Shown: in pieces, positions 18,332 through 27,078 of the stretch | Position numbering within the stretch: position 1 is the first letter of the stretch | How the letters are laid out: the number at the start of each line of letters is the position of its first letter | DNA from: Sulfitobacter sp. | GTDB lineage: Bacteria > Pseudomonadota > Alphaproteobacteria > Rhodobacterales > Rhodobacteraceae | NCBI GenBank assembly: GCA_017854855.1 | Contig: JAFMGZ010000004.1 | Location: 83,087-147,086, forward strand | Direction: 5' to 3' | Length of the DNA: 64,000 nucleotides | Translations under genes and position numbers: made by a program | The notes under the pieces: generated by a model | The model's database searches: none | Told to the model about the DNA's origin: nothing | Seen by the model: the letters and a program-made list of their open reading frames with translations, nothing else

Positions 18332-18417
18332 GGTGCGTTCCTTGGGTTTGCGTTTTGCGTGATAAATAGGCGCTGGCGGTTGCAATTAGGCACGAAATGC
18401 GTTGGCAAATAGGGCGA

Positions 18418-18427
18418 ATTGCGCAAT
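18418..18427. promoter_or_regulatory. Palindrome in the ald-lrp intergenic region (candidate Lrp-type operator)
   Basis: The perfect palindrome ATTGCGCAAT sits in an A+T-rich stretch with related half-sites on both sides (GCAAATA at 18395, ATATTTGCG after 18427). Repeated degenerate dyads of this type are common for Lrp/AsnC regulators. Assigning it to the adjacent regulator is inference. Confidence 0.45.
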
Positions 18428-18470
18428 ATATTTGCGTGATTAGCGGTATTGACGCGATAGGAGTGCGCAT

Positions 18471-18929
18471 ATGGCCCTGGATGATATTGATCGTCGCATT
18501 CTGCGCGCCTTGCAGCGCAATGGCAGGATGTCGAATGCGGAACTGTCGGACGACGTCCACCTGTCGCCCTCTGCCTGTCACCGCCGGGTGCAGCGGATGG
18601 AGAAAGAGGGTTATATCAGTGACTATGTCGCTTTGCTGGACGCACGCAAGATGGGCGTGCCCACCACGGTCTTTGTCGAAATCACGCTGAGCGGTCAGGC
18701 CGATGAAGTGCTGGATGCTTTCGAACGCTCGGTTGCACGGATTCCGGATGTGCTGGAATGCCATCTGATGGCAGGATCGGCGGATTACCTGCTCAAGGTC
18801 GTGGCCGAAGATACCGAAGATTTCGCCCGTATTCACCGGCAATATCTGGCGCGCCTGCCCGGCGTCCAGGGGATGCAGTCCAGCTTTGCACTCAGAACGG
18901 TGTGCAAGACCACCGCCTTGCCGGTATAG
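18471..18929 (+). CDS. Lrp/AsnC family transcriptional regulator
   Basis: A 152-residue Lrp-family protein. The N-terminal helix-turn-helix starts LDDIDRRILRALQRNGRMSNAELSDDVHLSPSACHRRVQRME, followed by the RAM/ActD ligand-binding domain (about 70-145, with LLKVVAEDTEDFARIH). Being divergent from ald, it is probably an alanine-responsive activator like AldR. The GMC oxidoreductase gene starts 7 bases after its stop, so both are likely on one transcript. Confidence 0.92.
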   Translation: MALDDIDRRILRALQRNGRMSNAELSDDVHLSPSACHRRVQRMEKEGYISDYVALLDARKMGVPTTVFVEITLSGQADEVLDAFERSVARIPDVLECHLMAGSADYLLKVVAEDTEDFARIHRQYLARLPGVQGMQSSFALRTVCKTTALPV

Positions 18930-18936
18930 GTGGGGC

Positions 18937-20529
18937 ATGAGCAGTGAATGGGACTATATCGTTGTCGGCGCTGGAAGTGCGGGCTGTGTCGTGGCAAACC
19001 GGTTGTCCAGTGCGGGGCACCGCGTGCTGGTGCTGGAGGCGGGAGGCAAAGACAATTACCATTGGGTGCATATCCCGATGGGCTATCTTTATTGCATCGG
19101 CAATCCGCGCACCGATTGGATGTACAAGACCCAGGCAGAGGCGGGCCTGAACGGGCGGCAATTGCTGTATCCGCGGGGCAAGGTTCTGGGGGGATGTTCG
19201 TCGATCAACGGGATGCTCTACCTGCGCGGTCAAGCGGCGGATTATGACGGCTGGCGGCAGATGGGGCTGACGGGATGGGGTTGGGACGATGTGCTACCCT
19301 ATTTCAAGAAATCCGAGGATTATGTCGATGGCCCCTCTGACATGCACGGGGCGGGCGGCGAATGGCGGGTCGAAAACCAGCGTCTGCACTGGGACGTGCT
19401 GGATCACTGGATGGAGGCGGCGCAGGCCTGGGGGCTGCCAAAGGTGACTGATTTCAACACCGGCGACAACGAGGGCGTTGGATATTTCCGGGTCAATCAG
19501 CGCGCAGGCTGGCGGATGAACACGGCCAAGGCGTTCTTGCGCACCGCAACCGGGTCGCACCTGTTGGTAGAGACGCAGGCGCATACCCGGCGGCTGTTGC
19601 TGGAAGAGGGGCGCGCCGTGGGGGTCGAATACCAACAGCATGGCGCGGTGAAACAGGCCCGTGCCCGGGCCGAGGTGATCCTATGCGCGGGGGCGGTGAA
19701 TTCGCCGCAGATATTGCAATTGTCCGGGGTCGGGCCCGGCGCATTGCTGCAAGAGCATGGCATTGACGTGGCCGTGGATGCGCCGCAGGTCGGGGCCAAT
19801 TTGCAAGACCATTTGCAACTGCGCTGCGCCTGGCGTCTGCAGGGGGCCAGGACGCTGAACACCATTGCGAATTCCTTGTGGGGCAAGGCCCGGATCGGTC
19901 TGGAATATGCGATCAGCCGCAGTGGCCCGATGTCGATGGCCCCAAGCCAGTTGGGGGCCTTTTCAAAATCCAGGCCCGATCTGGCCACTGCGGACCTTGA
20001 GTACCACGTTCAGCCCCTGTCATTGGAAGCCTTTGGCAAACCTTTGCATGATTTTCCCGCAATCACGGCCAGCGTGTGCAATCTGCGGCCAGAAAGCCGT
20101 GGCACGGTACAGATCGCTTCGGCTGATCCGTTTGAGGCCCCGGCAATTGCGCCAAATTACCTCAGCACGGCAGGTGACCGGCGCGTGGCGCGTGATGCGA
20201 TCCGGCAGGCGCGGGCGATCATGGGGCAAGGCCCGATGGCGCGCTACAGCCCCCAAGAGATGAAACCGGGCGCGGATGACGTGGATGATGCGGCATTGGA
20301 CCAGGCGGCAGGTGATATCGGCACGACGATCTTTCACCCCACCTGCACGGTGCGGATGGGCGGCGATGATGCGCCGCTGGATGGGCAGATGCGCGTAAGA
20401 GGCGTGGCAGGTCTGCGTGTGGTCGACGCCAGCGCGATGCCGGCGATCACCAGCGGCAATACCAATGCGCCGACGATCATGATGGCGGAAAAGGCCAGTG
20501 ACATGATTTTGAGCAAGGTGCCGGTCTAG
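18937..20529 (+). CDS. GMC family FAD-dependent oxidoreductase (second copy)
   Basis: A 530-residue GMC enzyme. The FAD-binding motif is WDYIVVGAGSAGCVVANRL. RGKVLGGCSSINGMLYLRG is signature 1. The catalytic region is TIFHPTCTVRMG, and the final block is SGNTNAPTIMMAEKAS. It is a clear paralogue of the gene at 14223 (shared YFKKSE and RPES/PHARG regions), but the sequences have diverged. There is no signal peptide. ATG 18937 is fixed by homology. It is probably translated from the lrp transcript. The substrate is unknown; choline dehydrogenase proper would be expected in a bet cluster, which is not here. Confidence 0.9.
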   Translation: MSSEWDYIVVGAGSAGCVVANRLSSAGHRVLVLEAGGKDNYHWVHIPMGYLYCIGNPRTDWMYKTQAEAGLNGRQLLYPRGKVLGGCSSINGMLYLRGQAADYDGWRQMGLTGWGWDDVLPYFKKSEDYVDGPSDMHGAGGEWRVENQRLHWDVLDHWMEAAQAWGLPKVTDFNTGDNEGVGYFRVNQRAGWRMNTAKAFLRTATGSHLLVETQAHTRRLLLEEGRAVGVEYQQHGAVKQARARAEVILCAGAVNSPQILQLSGVGPGALLQEHGIDVAVDAPQVGANLQDHLQLRCAWRLQGARTLNTIANSLWGKARIGLEYAISRSGPMSMAPSQLGAFSKSRPDLATADLEYHVQPLSLEAFGKPLHDFPAITASVCNLRPESRGTVQIASADPFEAPAIAPNYLSTAGDRRVARDAIRQARAIMGQGPMARYSPQEMKPGADDVDDAALDQAAGDIGTTIFHPTCTVRMGGDDAPLDGQMRVRGVAGLRVVDASAMPAITSGNTNAPTIMMAEKASDMILSKVPV

Positions 20530-20583
20530 GACCGCCCGGTTCTGAGCGTTGCCTGAATGAAACTGATAAAAGGAGAATGCTAA

Positions 20584-21054
20584 GTGAAACGGTTCCTGAC
20601 ATTCAGTCTGACCCATGGGCTGGCGGTTGCGGTTGGCTTTGCGCTTGGGGTTTATTTTCTGCCGATCCTGACGGCACCTGCCGGACCGGACCGGGCTGTA
20701 TTGGAGCGCGAAGCGCAGGATGCATTATTCGTTGCTGAATTGACCCGTGACCTGAGGGGCAGTGATTTTCTGCATTGGGGTGAAGGCAGGATCAGCGTTT
20801 CGGCCGACCGCATCGTGCATGAAGGAAAGCTTGCCCCCGGTCCGGATTACAAGCTGTATCTGGTCAAGCAGTTTGTTGAACATGAGGATGAATTCCTGCC
20901 CCTGAAGGCCGAGGTGCAGTTGATTGGTGATGTGAAAACGTTCAACGGCGTTGTGCTGCCGGTGCCCCAAGGCGTCGATGTGACCCAATACACCACCGCT
21001 GTCATCTGGTGCGAGGCGTTCAGCGAATTCATCACCGCTGGCCAATATCGCTGA
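20584..21054 (+). CDS. DM13 domain protein, membrane-anchored
   Basis: A 156-residue protein with GTG start and an AAAGGAG site. One N-terminal membrane segment or uncleaved signal lies at about residues 9-28 (THGLAVAVGFALGVYFLPIL), followed by a DM13/DOMON-related domain: the DFLHWGEGRISV region, LAPGPDYKLYLV, and the terminal TTAVIWCEAFSEFITAGQY, whose Cys is the conserved DM13 cysteine. The domain is proposed to act in redox or electron-transfer reactions. A periplasmic location is likely. It ends just before a bidirectional terminator shared with rpsU. Confidence 0.8.
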   Translation: MKRFLTFSLTHGLAVAVGFALGVYFLPILTAPAGPDRAVLEREAQDALFVAELTRDLRGSDFLHWGEGRISVSADRIVHEGKLAPGPDYKLYLVKQFVEHEDEFLPLKAEVQLIGDVKTFNGVVLPVPQGVDVTQYTTAVIWCEAFSEFITAGQYR

Positions 21055-21074
21055 ACCGTGACCCGCCACAAACA

Positions 21075-21108
21075 AGAACCCCCGCAGCTTTGCAGCAACG
21101 GGGGTTCT
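21075..21108. terminator. Bidirectional terminator between the DM13 gene and rpsU
   Basis: AGAACCCCCG (from 21075) pairs with CGGGGGTTCT (to 21108). The minus-strand side is T-rich (TTCTTGTTTG), so it serves rpsU best, with weaker use for the DM13 gene. Confidence 0.75.
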
Positions 21109-21133
21109 AAATTCAGCGTTATGCCGGTATGAT

Positions 21134-21340
21134 TTACATCATGCCTTCGCGCTGCAATTTCTTACGAGCCAACTTACGGGAACGACGAATCGCTTCAGCT
21201 TTCTCGCGCGCTTTTTTCTCTGACGGCTTCTCGAAATGTTGCTTGAGCTTCATTTCACGGAATACGCCTTCGCGCTGGAGCTTTTTCTTCAGAGCCCGAA
21301 GGGCCTGATCGACGTTGTTGTCACGAACACTAACCTGCAT
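21134..21340 (-). CDS. rpsU: 30S ribosomal protein S21
   Basis: A 68-residue basic protein, [20 protein letters not shown]..., matching bacterial S21 over its whole length, with the [20 protein letters not shown] tail usual in alphaproteobacteria. It takes part in base pairing of mRNA and 16S rRNA at initiation. An AAGG-type ribosome binding site is present. It is divergent from the COQ9 gene, an arrangement I recall from other alphaproteobacteria. Confidence 0.97.
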   Translation of the reverse strand: MQVSVRDNNVDQALRALKKKLQREGVFREMKLKQHFEKPSEKKAREKAEAIRRSRKLARKKLQREGMM

Positions 21341-21454
21341 GTGGTTTTCACCACCTTTCTAGATAAAGTTGCAATGATTTGCAGGAAACCGCCCTATATC
21401 AAGGCTAAACATGTTTGTCGAGTCTCTCGGCACCGACCTGAAGGAGCAATTTGA

Positions 21455-22141
21455 ATGACCGATCCCAAAGCCCAGTTGCTGGATGCCGCCCTGATGCATG
21501 TGCCGTTTGATGGCTGGTCCCCCGCCACCTTCAAGGCTGCGATTGCGGACAGTGGGGTGGATCCGACGGTGGCGCAGGCGGTCTGTCCGCGCGGTGCGGT
21601 TGATCTGGCCGTAGCGTTTCATCAGCGGGGTGATCATCTGATGCTGGAGGCGCTGAAGGCTGAAAACCTTGGTGAAATGCGGTTTCGGGACCGGATCGCG
21701 CGCGCGGTGCGCCTGCGGCTGGAACTGGTCACGGACAAGGAAGCGGTGCGCAGGGGTACCACGTTGTTTGCCCTGCCGCCCTATGCGCCCGATGGGGCCA
21801 AGCTGATCTGGGGCACCTGCGATCTGATCTGGAATACGCTGGGCGACACATCTACCGATTACAACTGGTACACCAAGCGGGCGACCCTGAGCGGGGTCTA
21901 TTCCGCGACTGTGATTTTCTGGCTGGGCGATACCAGCGCGGGCAACGAGGACACATGGGCCTTCCTTGATCGTCGCATCGACAATGTGATGCAGATCGAA
22001 AAGGTCAAAGCGCAGGTGCAGAAAAGCCCGACGCTGAGCAAACTTTTGGCGGGTCCGAACTGGCTGTTGGGTCAGATCAAGGCACCCAGCCGTTTTCCCA
22101 AAGAGCAGTTTCCCGGATCATGGACCACGCCAAGGGATTGA
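21455..22141 (+). CDS. COQ9 family protein (ubiquinone biosynthesis)
   Basis: A 228-residue COQ9 protein. It has the TetR-like N-terminal helices (LLDAALMHVPFDGWSPATFKAAIADSGV) and the conserved middle WNTLGDTSTDYNWYTKRATLSGVYSATVIFWLGDTS block, which contains the lipid-binding helix region. COQ9 presents the ubiquinone intermediate to COQ7 in mitochondria, and alphaproteobacterial members are presumed to act likewise. An AAGGAG site precedes ATG 21455. Confidence 0.93.
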   Translation: MTDPKAQLLDAALMHVPFDGWSPATFKAAIADSGVDPTVAQAVCPRGAVDLAVAFHQRGDHLMLEALKAENLGEMRFRDRIARAVRLRLELVTDKEAVRRGTTLFALPPYAPDGAKLIWGTCDLIWNTLGDTSTDYNWYTKRATLSGVYSATVIFWLGDTSAGNEDTWAFLDRRIDNVMQIEKVKAQVQKSPTLSKLLAGPNWLLGQIKAPSRFPKEQFPGSWTTPRD

Positions 22142-22159
22142 TCGGTCTCAAAGAGCGCC

Positions 22160-22507
22160 TTAGCCAGCCAGTAACGTCAGGCAGTGCAGCCCGGCGACCC
22201 CAAGGTTGGCAAGGACCACGGGGTGCAGCAGACGCAGGGCCACTGCGGTCATCACCTTGTAGATGATTTGCAGCGGCAACAGCGTCATGGCGACCTGCCA
22301 GGCGATTGCGCTATTGCCAATCATGATCTGCCCCATGGCATAAAGGCTGAGCAGCCCGATTGTCAGATAGACGCAGGCAAGGATGCGGCGGGCCGGGCTA
22401 TCGGTGCCGTATACTTCGCCCGCGCCGGGATGATTGCGCCAGATTGCAAAGGTCACCAAAAAGGTGATCGTGATGTTCGCCAAGAGCGACAGGGTCAGTA
22501 AAATCAT
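22160..22507 (-). CDS. Hypothetical four-span membrane protein
   Basis: A 115-residue hydrophobic protein with four predicted membrane spans (about 3-22, 38-60, 67-89 and 94-112). The start MILLTLSLLANITITF has a weak site. I do not recognise the family. It is convergent with the COQ9 gene and upstream-to-upstream with bioM, so context gives no hint of function. Small proteins of this type are commonly called hypothetical in Rhodobacterales. Confidence 0.6.
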   Translation of the reverse strand: MILLTLSLLANITITFLVTFAIWRNHPGAGEVYGTDSPARRILACVYLTIGLLSLYAMGQIMIGNSAIAWQVAMTLLPLQIIYKVMTAVALRLLHPVVLANLGVAGLHCLTLLAG

Positions 22508-22618
22508 AAGGCAAACCTAGCCTTTGGGGTGAAGTGTTCAAGCCTCCCTTTACTTCGGGAATTCACCTGATAGGCACAGATCCATGCGTCATCACAGCAG
22601 AACTGCAAAATAGACATA

Positions 22619-23344
22619 ATGCCCTCTTCCCTGATCGAGCTCAAAGATGTGTCATACGCGCCAGAGGGCAAGCGGGTGCTGTCGCAGATTAGCCTATCTG
22701 CCAATGAGCGGCGGATCGGCATCGTGGGGCGTAACGGGTCAGGCAAGACGTCGCTGGCGCGGGTCATGGCAGGGCTGGTCCCTGCAGATACCGGCCGCGT
22801 CCGGATTGATGGGGTCGATGTGGCCAAAGACCGCAAGGCGGCGCTGCGCCGGGTTGGCATATTGTTTCAGAACCCCGATCACCAGATCATCTTTCCCACC
22901 GTAAAAGAAGAGATCGGTTTTGGTCTGGCCCAGATGGGGCAATCACACGCACAGGTTCAGGCAGGTGTGACACAGGTTCTGGCCCGGTTTGAAAAGACCC
23001 ATTGGGCAGATGCCGCGATCCATCAGCTTTCGCAGGGGCAACGCCAACTGGTTTGCCTGATGTCGGTGCTGGCGATGGCACCCGGGGTGATCATTCTGGA
23101 TGAACCCTTTGCGGGTCTGGATATTCCCACCACCCGTCAGTTGGAACGGGTTCTGGCGGGGCTTGATGTGACGCTGGTCCAGATCACCCATGCGCCAGAG
23201 GCTGTGCGCGAATACGACCGCGTCATCTGGCTGGATGGCGGGCGGGTCCAGCGGGACGGGGACGCAGCCGCGGTGCTTGGGGCCTTTGGTGCTGCGATGA
23301 TGCACATGGGGGAAGGTGATGATCTCTCTGACCTCGCCGGTTGA
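22619..23344 (+). CDS. bioM: Biotin ECF transporter ATPase subunit
   Basis: A 241-residue ABC ATPase of the energy-coupling-factor type. Walker A is GRNGSGKTSLARVMAGL, the Q-loop is FQNPDHQIIFPTV (PDHQ is typical of ECF A-subunits), the ABC signature is LSQGQRQLV, and Walker B is VIILDEPFAGLD. With BioN and BioY it drives biotin uptake. It overlaps bioN by about 26 bases, and bioY follows. The start codon has no obvious ribosome binding site. I looked for a BioR-type operator just upstream and found none that convinces. Confidence 0.92.
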   Translation: MPSSLIELKDVSYAPEGKRVLSQISLSANERRIGIVGRNGSGKTSLARVMAGLVPADTGRVRIDGVDVAKDRKAALRRVGILFQNPDHQIIFPTVKEEIGFGLAQMGQSHAQVQAGVTQVLARFEKTHWADAAIHQLSQGQRQLVCLMSVLAMAPGVIILDEPFAGLDIPTTRQLERVLAGLDVTLVQITHAPEAVREYDRVIWLDGGRVQRDGDAAAVLGAFGAAMMHMGEGDDLSDLAG

Positions 23345-23915
23345 AACGCGGGCGCATGGCTGGCCTGCCGGGGTGAAGCTGGCGTTGCTGTGCGCGGCGA
23401 CCGTGGTTTTGTTCGCGGTGCAGGATCTGGCGCTTCATGCCGGTTTTCTGTTGGTAACGACACTGCTTTATGCGCTGCCGGGTCTTGCGTTCTTGCGCGC
23501 AGGCGCAGGGCGGCTGTGGGTATTGTGGCCCTTTGTGGTGCTGATTTTGCTGTGGCATCTGCTGACCGGGGATGGGCCTGCGGGGCTGCTGATTGTGCTG
23601 CGCATGATCACTGCGGTGGCGCTGGCGAACCTTGTGACGATGACCACCGGCCTTACAGATATGATGGGGGTGGTGCGATGGCTGACCACGCCGCTGCGCT
23701 GGATGGGCATCGGCACGCAGGGCATTGAGCTGGCGATGGCCCTTGTCATCCGGTTCACACCGGTCTTGGCGGCCAAGGGGCAGGCATTGGTGCTGGCATG
23801 GCGCGCGCGCAGTGTGCGGCGACCGGGCTGGCGCGTCATCGTGCCCTTTGCCGTCACTGCGATTGATGACGCTGAACATGTGGCTGAGGCACTGCGGGCA
23901 CGCGGCGGCATATAG
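23319..23915 (+). CDS. bioN: Biotin ECF transporter transmembrane T subunit
   Basis: A 198-residue EcfT protein with four to five hydrophobic spans. The two coupling-helix motifs of T subunits are visible: ARS in AWRARSVRRPGW and ARG in ALRARGGI at the C-terminus; these contact the ATPase grooves. It overlaps the bioM end, so the pair is translationally coupled. GTG 23316 is also possible, but ATG 23319 has the better GGGGGAAG spacing. Biotin specificity comes from the bioY neighbour. Confidence 0.9.
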   Translation: MISLTSPVETRAHGWPAGVKLALLCAATVVLFAVQDLALHAGFLLVTTLLYALPGLAFLRAGAGRLWVLWPFVVLILLWHLLTGDGPAGLLIVLRMITAVALANLVTMTTGLTDMMGVVRWLTTPLRWMGIGTQGIELAMALVIRFTPVLAAKGQALVLAWRARSVRRPGWRVIVPFAVTAIDDAEHVAEALRARGGI

Positions 23916-24082
23916 GGCCGTTCCAGCGCAAGCCGGACCACCCTAAGCGGCCTAAAAACCTGGGATTTCAACGCATTGCGTGATACGACGCACAACAAGT
24001 ATTCCAAGGTACGCCTTGGCAAAGCGGTTGCAGCGCGATGCGTGTTGAATTACCCCAGCGCCAGTTGAATTCAGGAGATCCC

Positions 24083-24628
24083 ATGGAACGTTCCGTTGCC
24101 CTTGTTGCCGTGTTTGCGGCCCTCATTGCGGCCCTTGGTCTGGTGCCTAACCTGATGCTGGCCAGCGGCGTGCCGATCACGGCACAAAGCCTTGGGGTAA
24201 TGCTGTGCGGGACGGTGCTGGGGGCCAAGCGTGGTGGCATGGCTGTGTTATTGTTCGTGGTTCTGGTGGCCCTTGGCCTGCCGCTGTTGGCCGGAGGGCG
24301 CGGCGGCTTGGGCGTCTTTGCCTCACCTACGGTCGGGTTCATCATAGGCTTTCCCATCGCGGCATTTACCGCAGGTTTCGTGATGGAGCAGACCCGCAAT
24401 CTGCCTGTTGGCTGGGCCGCCGGAATTGCGGCCGCGATCGGGGGCATCCTTGTACTGTATTCTTTCGGCATGATCGGTTTCATGATGATGCTGCAAAAAA
24501 GTTTTGCCGAAGCTTTTGTCGTCTTGGGATGGTATATTCCCGGTGACGTGATCAAGGTTGTTCTGGCGGGGTTGATCACGGCGGCATTGGCCCGTGCGCG
24601 GCCTGCCAGCGTGCTGTCACGCCTCTAA
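24083..24628 (+). CDS. bioY: Biotin ECF transporter substrate-binding S subunit
   Basis: A 181-residue BioY with six hydrophobic spans, including VPITAQSLGVMLCGTVLGAKRGG, GRGGLGVFASPTVGFIIGFP and WYIPGDVIKVVLAGLI, which are BioY hallmarks. ATG 24083 has a perfect AGGAG 5 bases upstream. A 167-base gap after bioN suggests it may also have its own promoter. Its 3' end overlaps the convergent thiolase gene by 12 bases. BioY can transport biotin alone in some bacteria, but BioMN improves affinity. Confidence 0.95.
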   Translation: MERSVALVAVFAALIAALGLVPNLMLASGVPITAQSLGVMLCGTVLGAKRGGMAVLLFVVLVALGLPLLAGGRGGLGVFASPTVGFIIGFPIAAFTAGFVMEQTRNLPVGWAAGIAAAIGGILVLYSFGMIGFMMMLQKSFAEAFVVLGWYIPGDVIKVVLAGLITAALARARPASVLSRL

Positions 24629-25717
24629 CACCACCGCCGTTCCGATACCGCCCGCCGCCGCGATCGCGGCAAGGCCCTTGCCGGACCTGTTGGTCAGTTC
24701 GTGATACAGCCTGACCATATTGATGGCCCCCGAGGCCCCGATGGGATGGCCACGTGCCAAGGCACCGCCGCCAGGGTTCACAATCGCCGGATCAAGTTCG
24801 GCTGCCTGCACACAGGCAATGGCCTGGGCTGCATAGGCCTCCATCACCTCTGCCACGGACAGCTGTGCTGTGGTCATGCCCGCGCGGTTCAGTGCGGCGG
24901 CAATGGCCGCAACGGGGGCCAGTCCGGGGCAGGTGGGATCACCGCCCAGGGTGATCCCGCCTACGATCCGAACGGCCCGGCCTTGTGCCTGCCGCGCGAC
25001 CCTTTCGCTGACCACAACACAGAATGCCGCCGCATCGGCGGCCACAGCGGTATTTGCGGATGTGACATCCCCGCTGATGACCTTGGCACGGCGACATAAG
25101 GCGGCTGTCATTGTACGGGTGAACGGGTCTTCGGTGATGCCGGCCACGGCTACAATCTCTGTTTGTGTTGCGCGTGCTGCCCGGGCTTTTTCATGGCTTT
25201 GGATCGCCCAGGCATCCTGCATATCGCGTGAAATCCCCATGGATCGGGCCAGCGTGGCGGCGGCATCCGCCATATCCGGGTCGCGATCTGGCCAGGGGGT
25301 AAAGGGAGCCTGATCATAGGCCAGAGGCGGGCTGCCATCTGCAAAGGTATGCATGCGCAGCGGACGGCGCGAATAGCTTTCCACGCCCCCCGCAAGCACC
25401 ACCTCTGCATCGCCGCTCAGGATCATCTGGCGGGCAAGCAAGACAGCATCCATCCCGCCCGCGCATTGCCGGTCAATACTCAGCCCGGCAACCCGTTGTG
25501 GAAGGCCTGCGGCCAAACCCACCAGGCGGGCGGGATTACCGCCTTTGCCCAAGGCGGTGCTTAGGATCAATTCATCGACGTGATGTGGCTCTAATCCGGC
25601 GGAAAACAGGGTTTTTTGCACAATGGGTGCCGAAATCTGATAAGGCTCTAACAAAGCAAAATCGCCATTGCGCGGGGCAACCGCACTGCGGCAAGCGGAC
25701 AGGATAAACGCGTTCAT
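24617..25717 (-). CDS. Thiolase family protein lacking the second catalytic cysteine
   Basis: A 366-residue thiolase-fold protein. The nucleophile region is SIDRQCAGGMDAV (C85) and the conserved histidine is in ARGHPIGASG (H324). The usual C-terminal Cys-x-Gly-Gly-Gly is IAAAGGIG here, so the Cys that acts as proton shuttle is Ala353; the codons are clear in the DNA. Its start codon overlaps the stop of the acyl-CoA ligase in ATGA, so the two are coupled. In Bacillus subtilis a thiolase/ligase pair (yhfS-yhfT) sits next to a bioY homologue, so a biotin- or pimelate-linked role is possible. A normal beta-oxidation thiolase is doubtful. Confidence 0.85.
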   Translation of the reverse strand: MNAFILSACRSAVAPRNGDFALLEPYQISAPIVQKTLFSAGLEPHHVDELILSTALGKGGNPARLVGLAAGLPQRVAGLSIDRQCAGGMDAVLLARQMILSGDAEVVLAGGVESYSRRPLRMHTFADGSPPLAYDQAPFTPWPDRDPDMADAAATLARSMGISRDMQDAWAIQSHEKARAARATQTEIVAVAGITEDPFTRTMTAALCRRAKVISGDVTSANTAVAADAAAFCVVVSERVARQAQGRAVRIVGGITLGGDPTCPGLAPVAAIAAALNRAGMTTAQLSVAEVMEAYAAQAIACVQAAELDPAIVNPGGGALARGHPIGASGAINMVRLYHELTNRSGKGLAAIAAAGGIGTAVVLEA

Positions 25718-26949
25718 ATCTGCGTCTCGACCCATTGAGTGATCGCACTCAAATCGGCTTTGCCAGAGGCGAGCATCGGAAAGTCAGGGTGGAACAAGAC
25801 CTTTTTGGGCGTGCTCATGGGGCCCAATGCGGCCTTGCAGATCGCGCTGATGTCCGAGAGTTGATCATGGCCATCTGCCGCGCCGATCACAGCAATCAAC
25901 CGGTGGCCGCGCAGCGCATCCGCCACCGGGATCACCGCACATTGCGCGATGCCGTCGATGGCAAGGATGACGGCCTCTACCTCTTCGGGAAATACATTCT
26001 GGTCGGCAATGGTGATCATCCGCGTCTTGCGCCCCTTTAGCCACAGGTTGCCCTGGCCATCCAACTGACCCAATTCGCCAACCGTCAGGTAACCATCGCG
26101 CCATTGTGTCTGCGCTGAGTGCCCGGCGGCATAGCCCTCAAACAGATAGGGGCTTCTGACCCAGACCTCTCCCACCCCTTGGGTTTCAACGCCCCGGCTG
26201 TCCATAATGCGCAAAGTCACGCCGGGGTAAGCCTGACCAACGGAGCCTTCGGGCGTCTGAGCCGTCGAACATGTGATGAAACTTGTCTCTGCCGCGCCGT
26301 AAAACACCAGGATTTCCGCATTGGGGCAAAGCCTGTGACCGCTTTCACGCGTCGCAGTGTCCAAGGTGCCGCCGCCGCAGAGGATCAACCTGACATCCGG
26401 CAAGCAATGCGCAGCAGGATCGCGGGCCAGGACCCGCAGCTGGGTCGGTGTAAGATAAAGGACGCTGACCCGCGATGCTGCAATCCTTTGCCGCTGCTGT
26501 GCGGGAGCGAGATTGCCCAAAACATGCGCGTCCAGCCCCAGATGCAATGCCTCCAGCACCCCGTAGAGCGTAAGGGAATGGCTGAGCTGTCCCAGAACGG
26601 CAATCGCATCCTGCGCCCCATAGGAAAATGTCGCAGCGTTCCGGAGAAAGCTTTGGATCCAAGACTGCTGCCGCCGCAATATCGCCTTTGGACTGCCCGA
26701 TGATCCGCCGGTCAGGGTAAGAAAGTGGTCCTGTGGTGCAAACAGACCTGCCGCCGGGCTGGCGTCATGGATGCAGAAACTTTGCCTGGCCTGCACCGCA
26801 GCCCCCAGCGCCACGAGTGCCTGATTCTGGGGCAGGGCGGCAATGCCGCAGTAACCAGCGCTGCGCGCTTCAGGCGGGCGGCCAATTTGTCCGGCCCCCG
26901 AAAACAGCCGCGCGTTGGGATGCCACAGAAAGGTCTCATCTGATGTCAC
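25714..26949 (-). CDS. AMP-binding acyl-CoA ligase-like protein (short N-terminus)
   Basis: A 411-residue member of the acyl-adenylate superfamily. The P-loop-like A3 motif is LTGGSSGSPKAI, the A5 region is VFYGAAETSFI, the A7 aspartate region is DGYLTVGELGQL, the hinge is KGRKTRMITIADQNVFPEEVE, and the A10 lysine is in ASGKADLS. About 100 residues of the usual N-terminal subdomain are missing; the start here is GTG 26949. The gene is coupled (ATGA) to the thiolase. It resembles YhfT of Bacillus in length class and partnership. The substrate is unknown; a medium or dicarboxylic acid is conceivable given bioY nearby. Confidence 0.8.
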   Translation of the reverse strand: MTSDETFLWHPNARLFSGAGQIGRPPEARSAGYCGIAALPQNQALVALGAAVQARQSFCIHDASPAAGLFAPQDHFLTLTGGSSGSPKAILRRQQSWIQSFLRNAATFSYGAQDAIAVLGQLSHSLTLYGVLEALHLGLDAHVLGNLAPAQQRQRIAASRVSVLYLTPTQLRVLARDPAAHCLPDVRLILCGGGTLDTATRESGHRLCPNAEILVFYGAAETSFITCSTAQTPEGSVGQAYPGVTLRIMDSRGVETQGVGEVWVRSPYLFEGYAAGHSAQTQWRDGYLTVGELGQLDGQGNLWLKGRKTRMITIADQNVFPEEVEAVILAIDGIAQCAVIPVADALRGHRLIAVIGAADGHDQLSDISAICKAALGPMSTPKKVLFHPDFPMLASGKADLSAITQWVETQI

Positions 26950-27078
26950 GGTATGCCCGCCCTGGTGGTTTCCGATCTCCTAACAACGACCGCAGTCAAG
27001 GGAAAGCGCCACAATCAACGTGCGCCCAGCGGTTTGAGGCATTAGGCTGCGGCAAATGGATAAAGACAAGGACAGCCC

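Noticed and set aside
22600..22625. Possible BioR operator before bioM (AAATAGACATAATG)
   Set aside because: It matches only half of the known TTAT(A/C)(G/T)ATAA palindrome, so it is not convincing.
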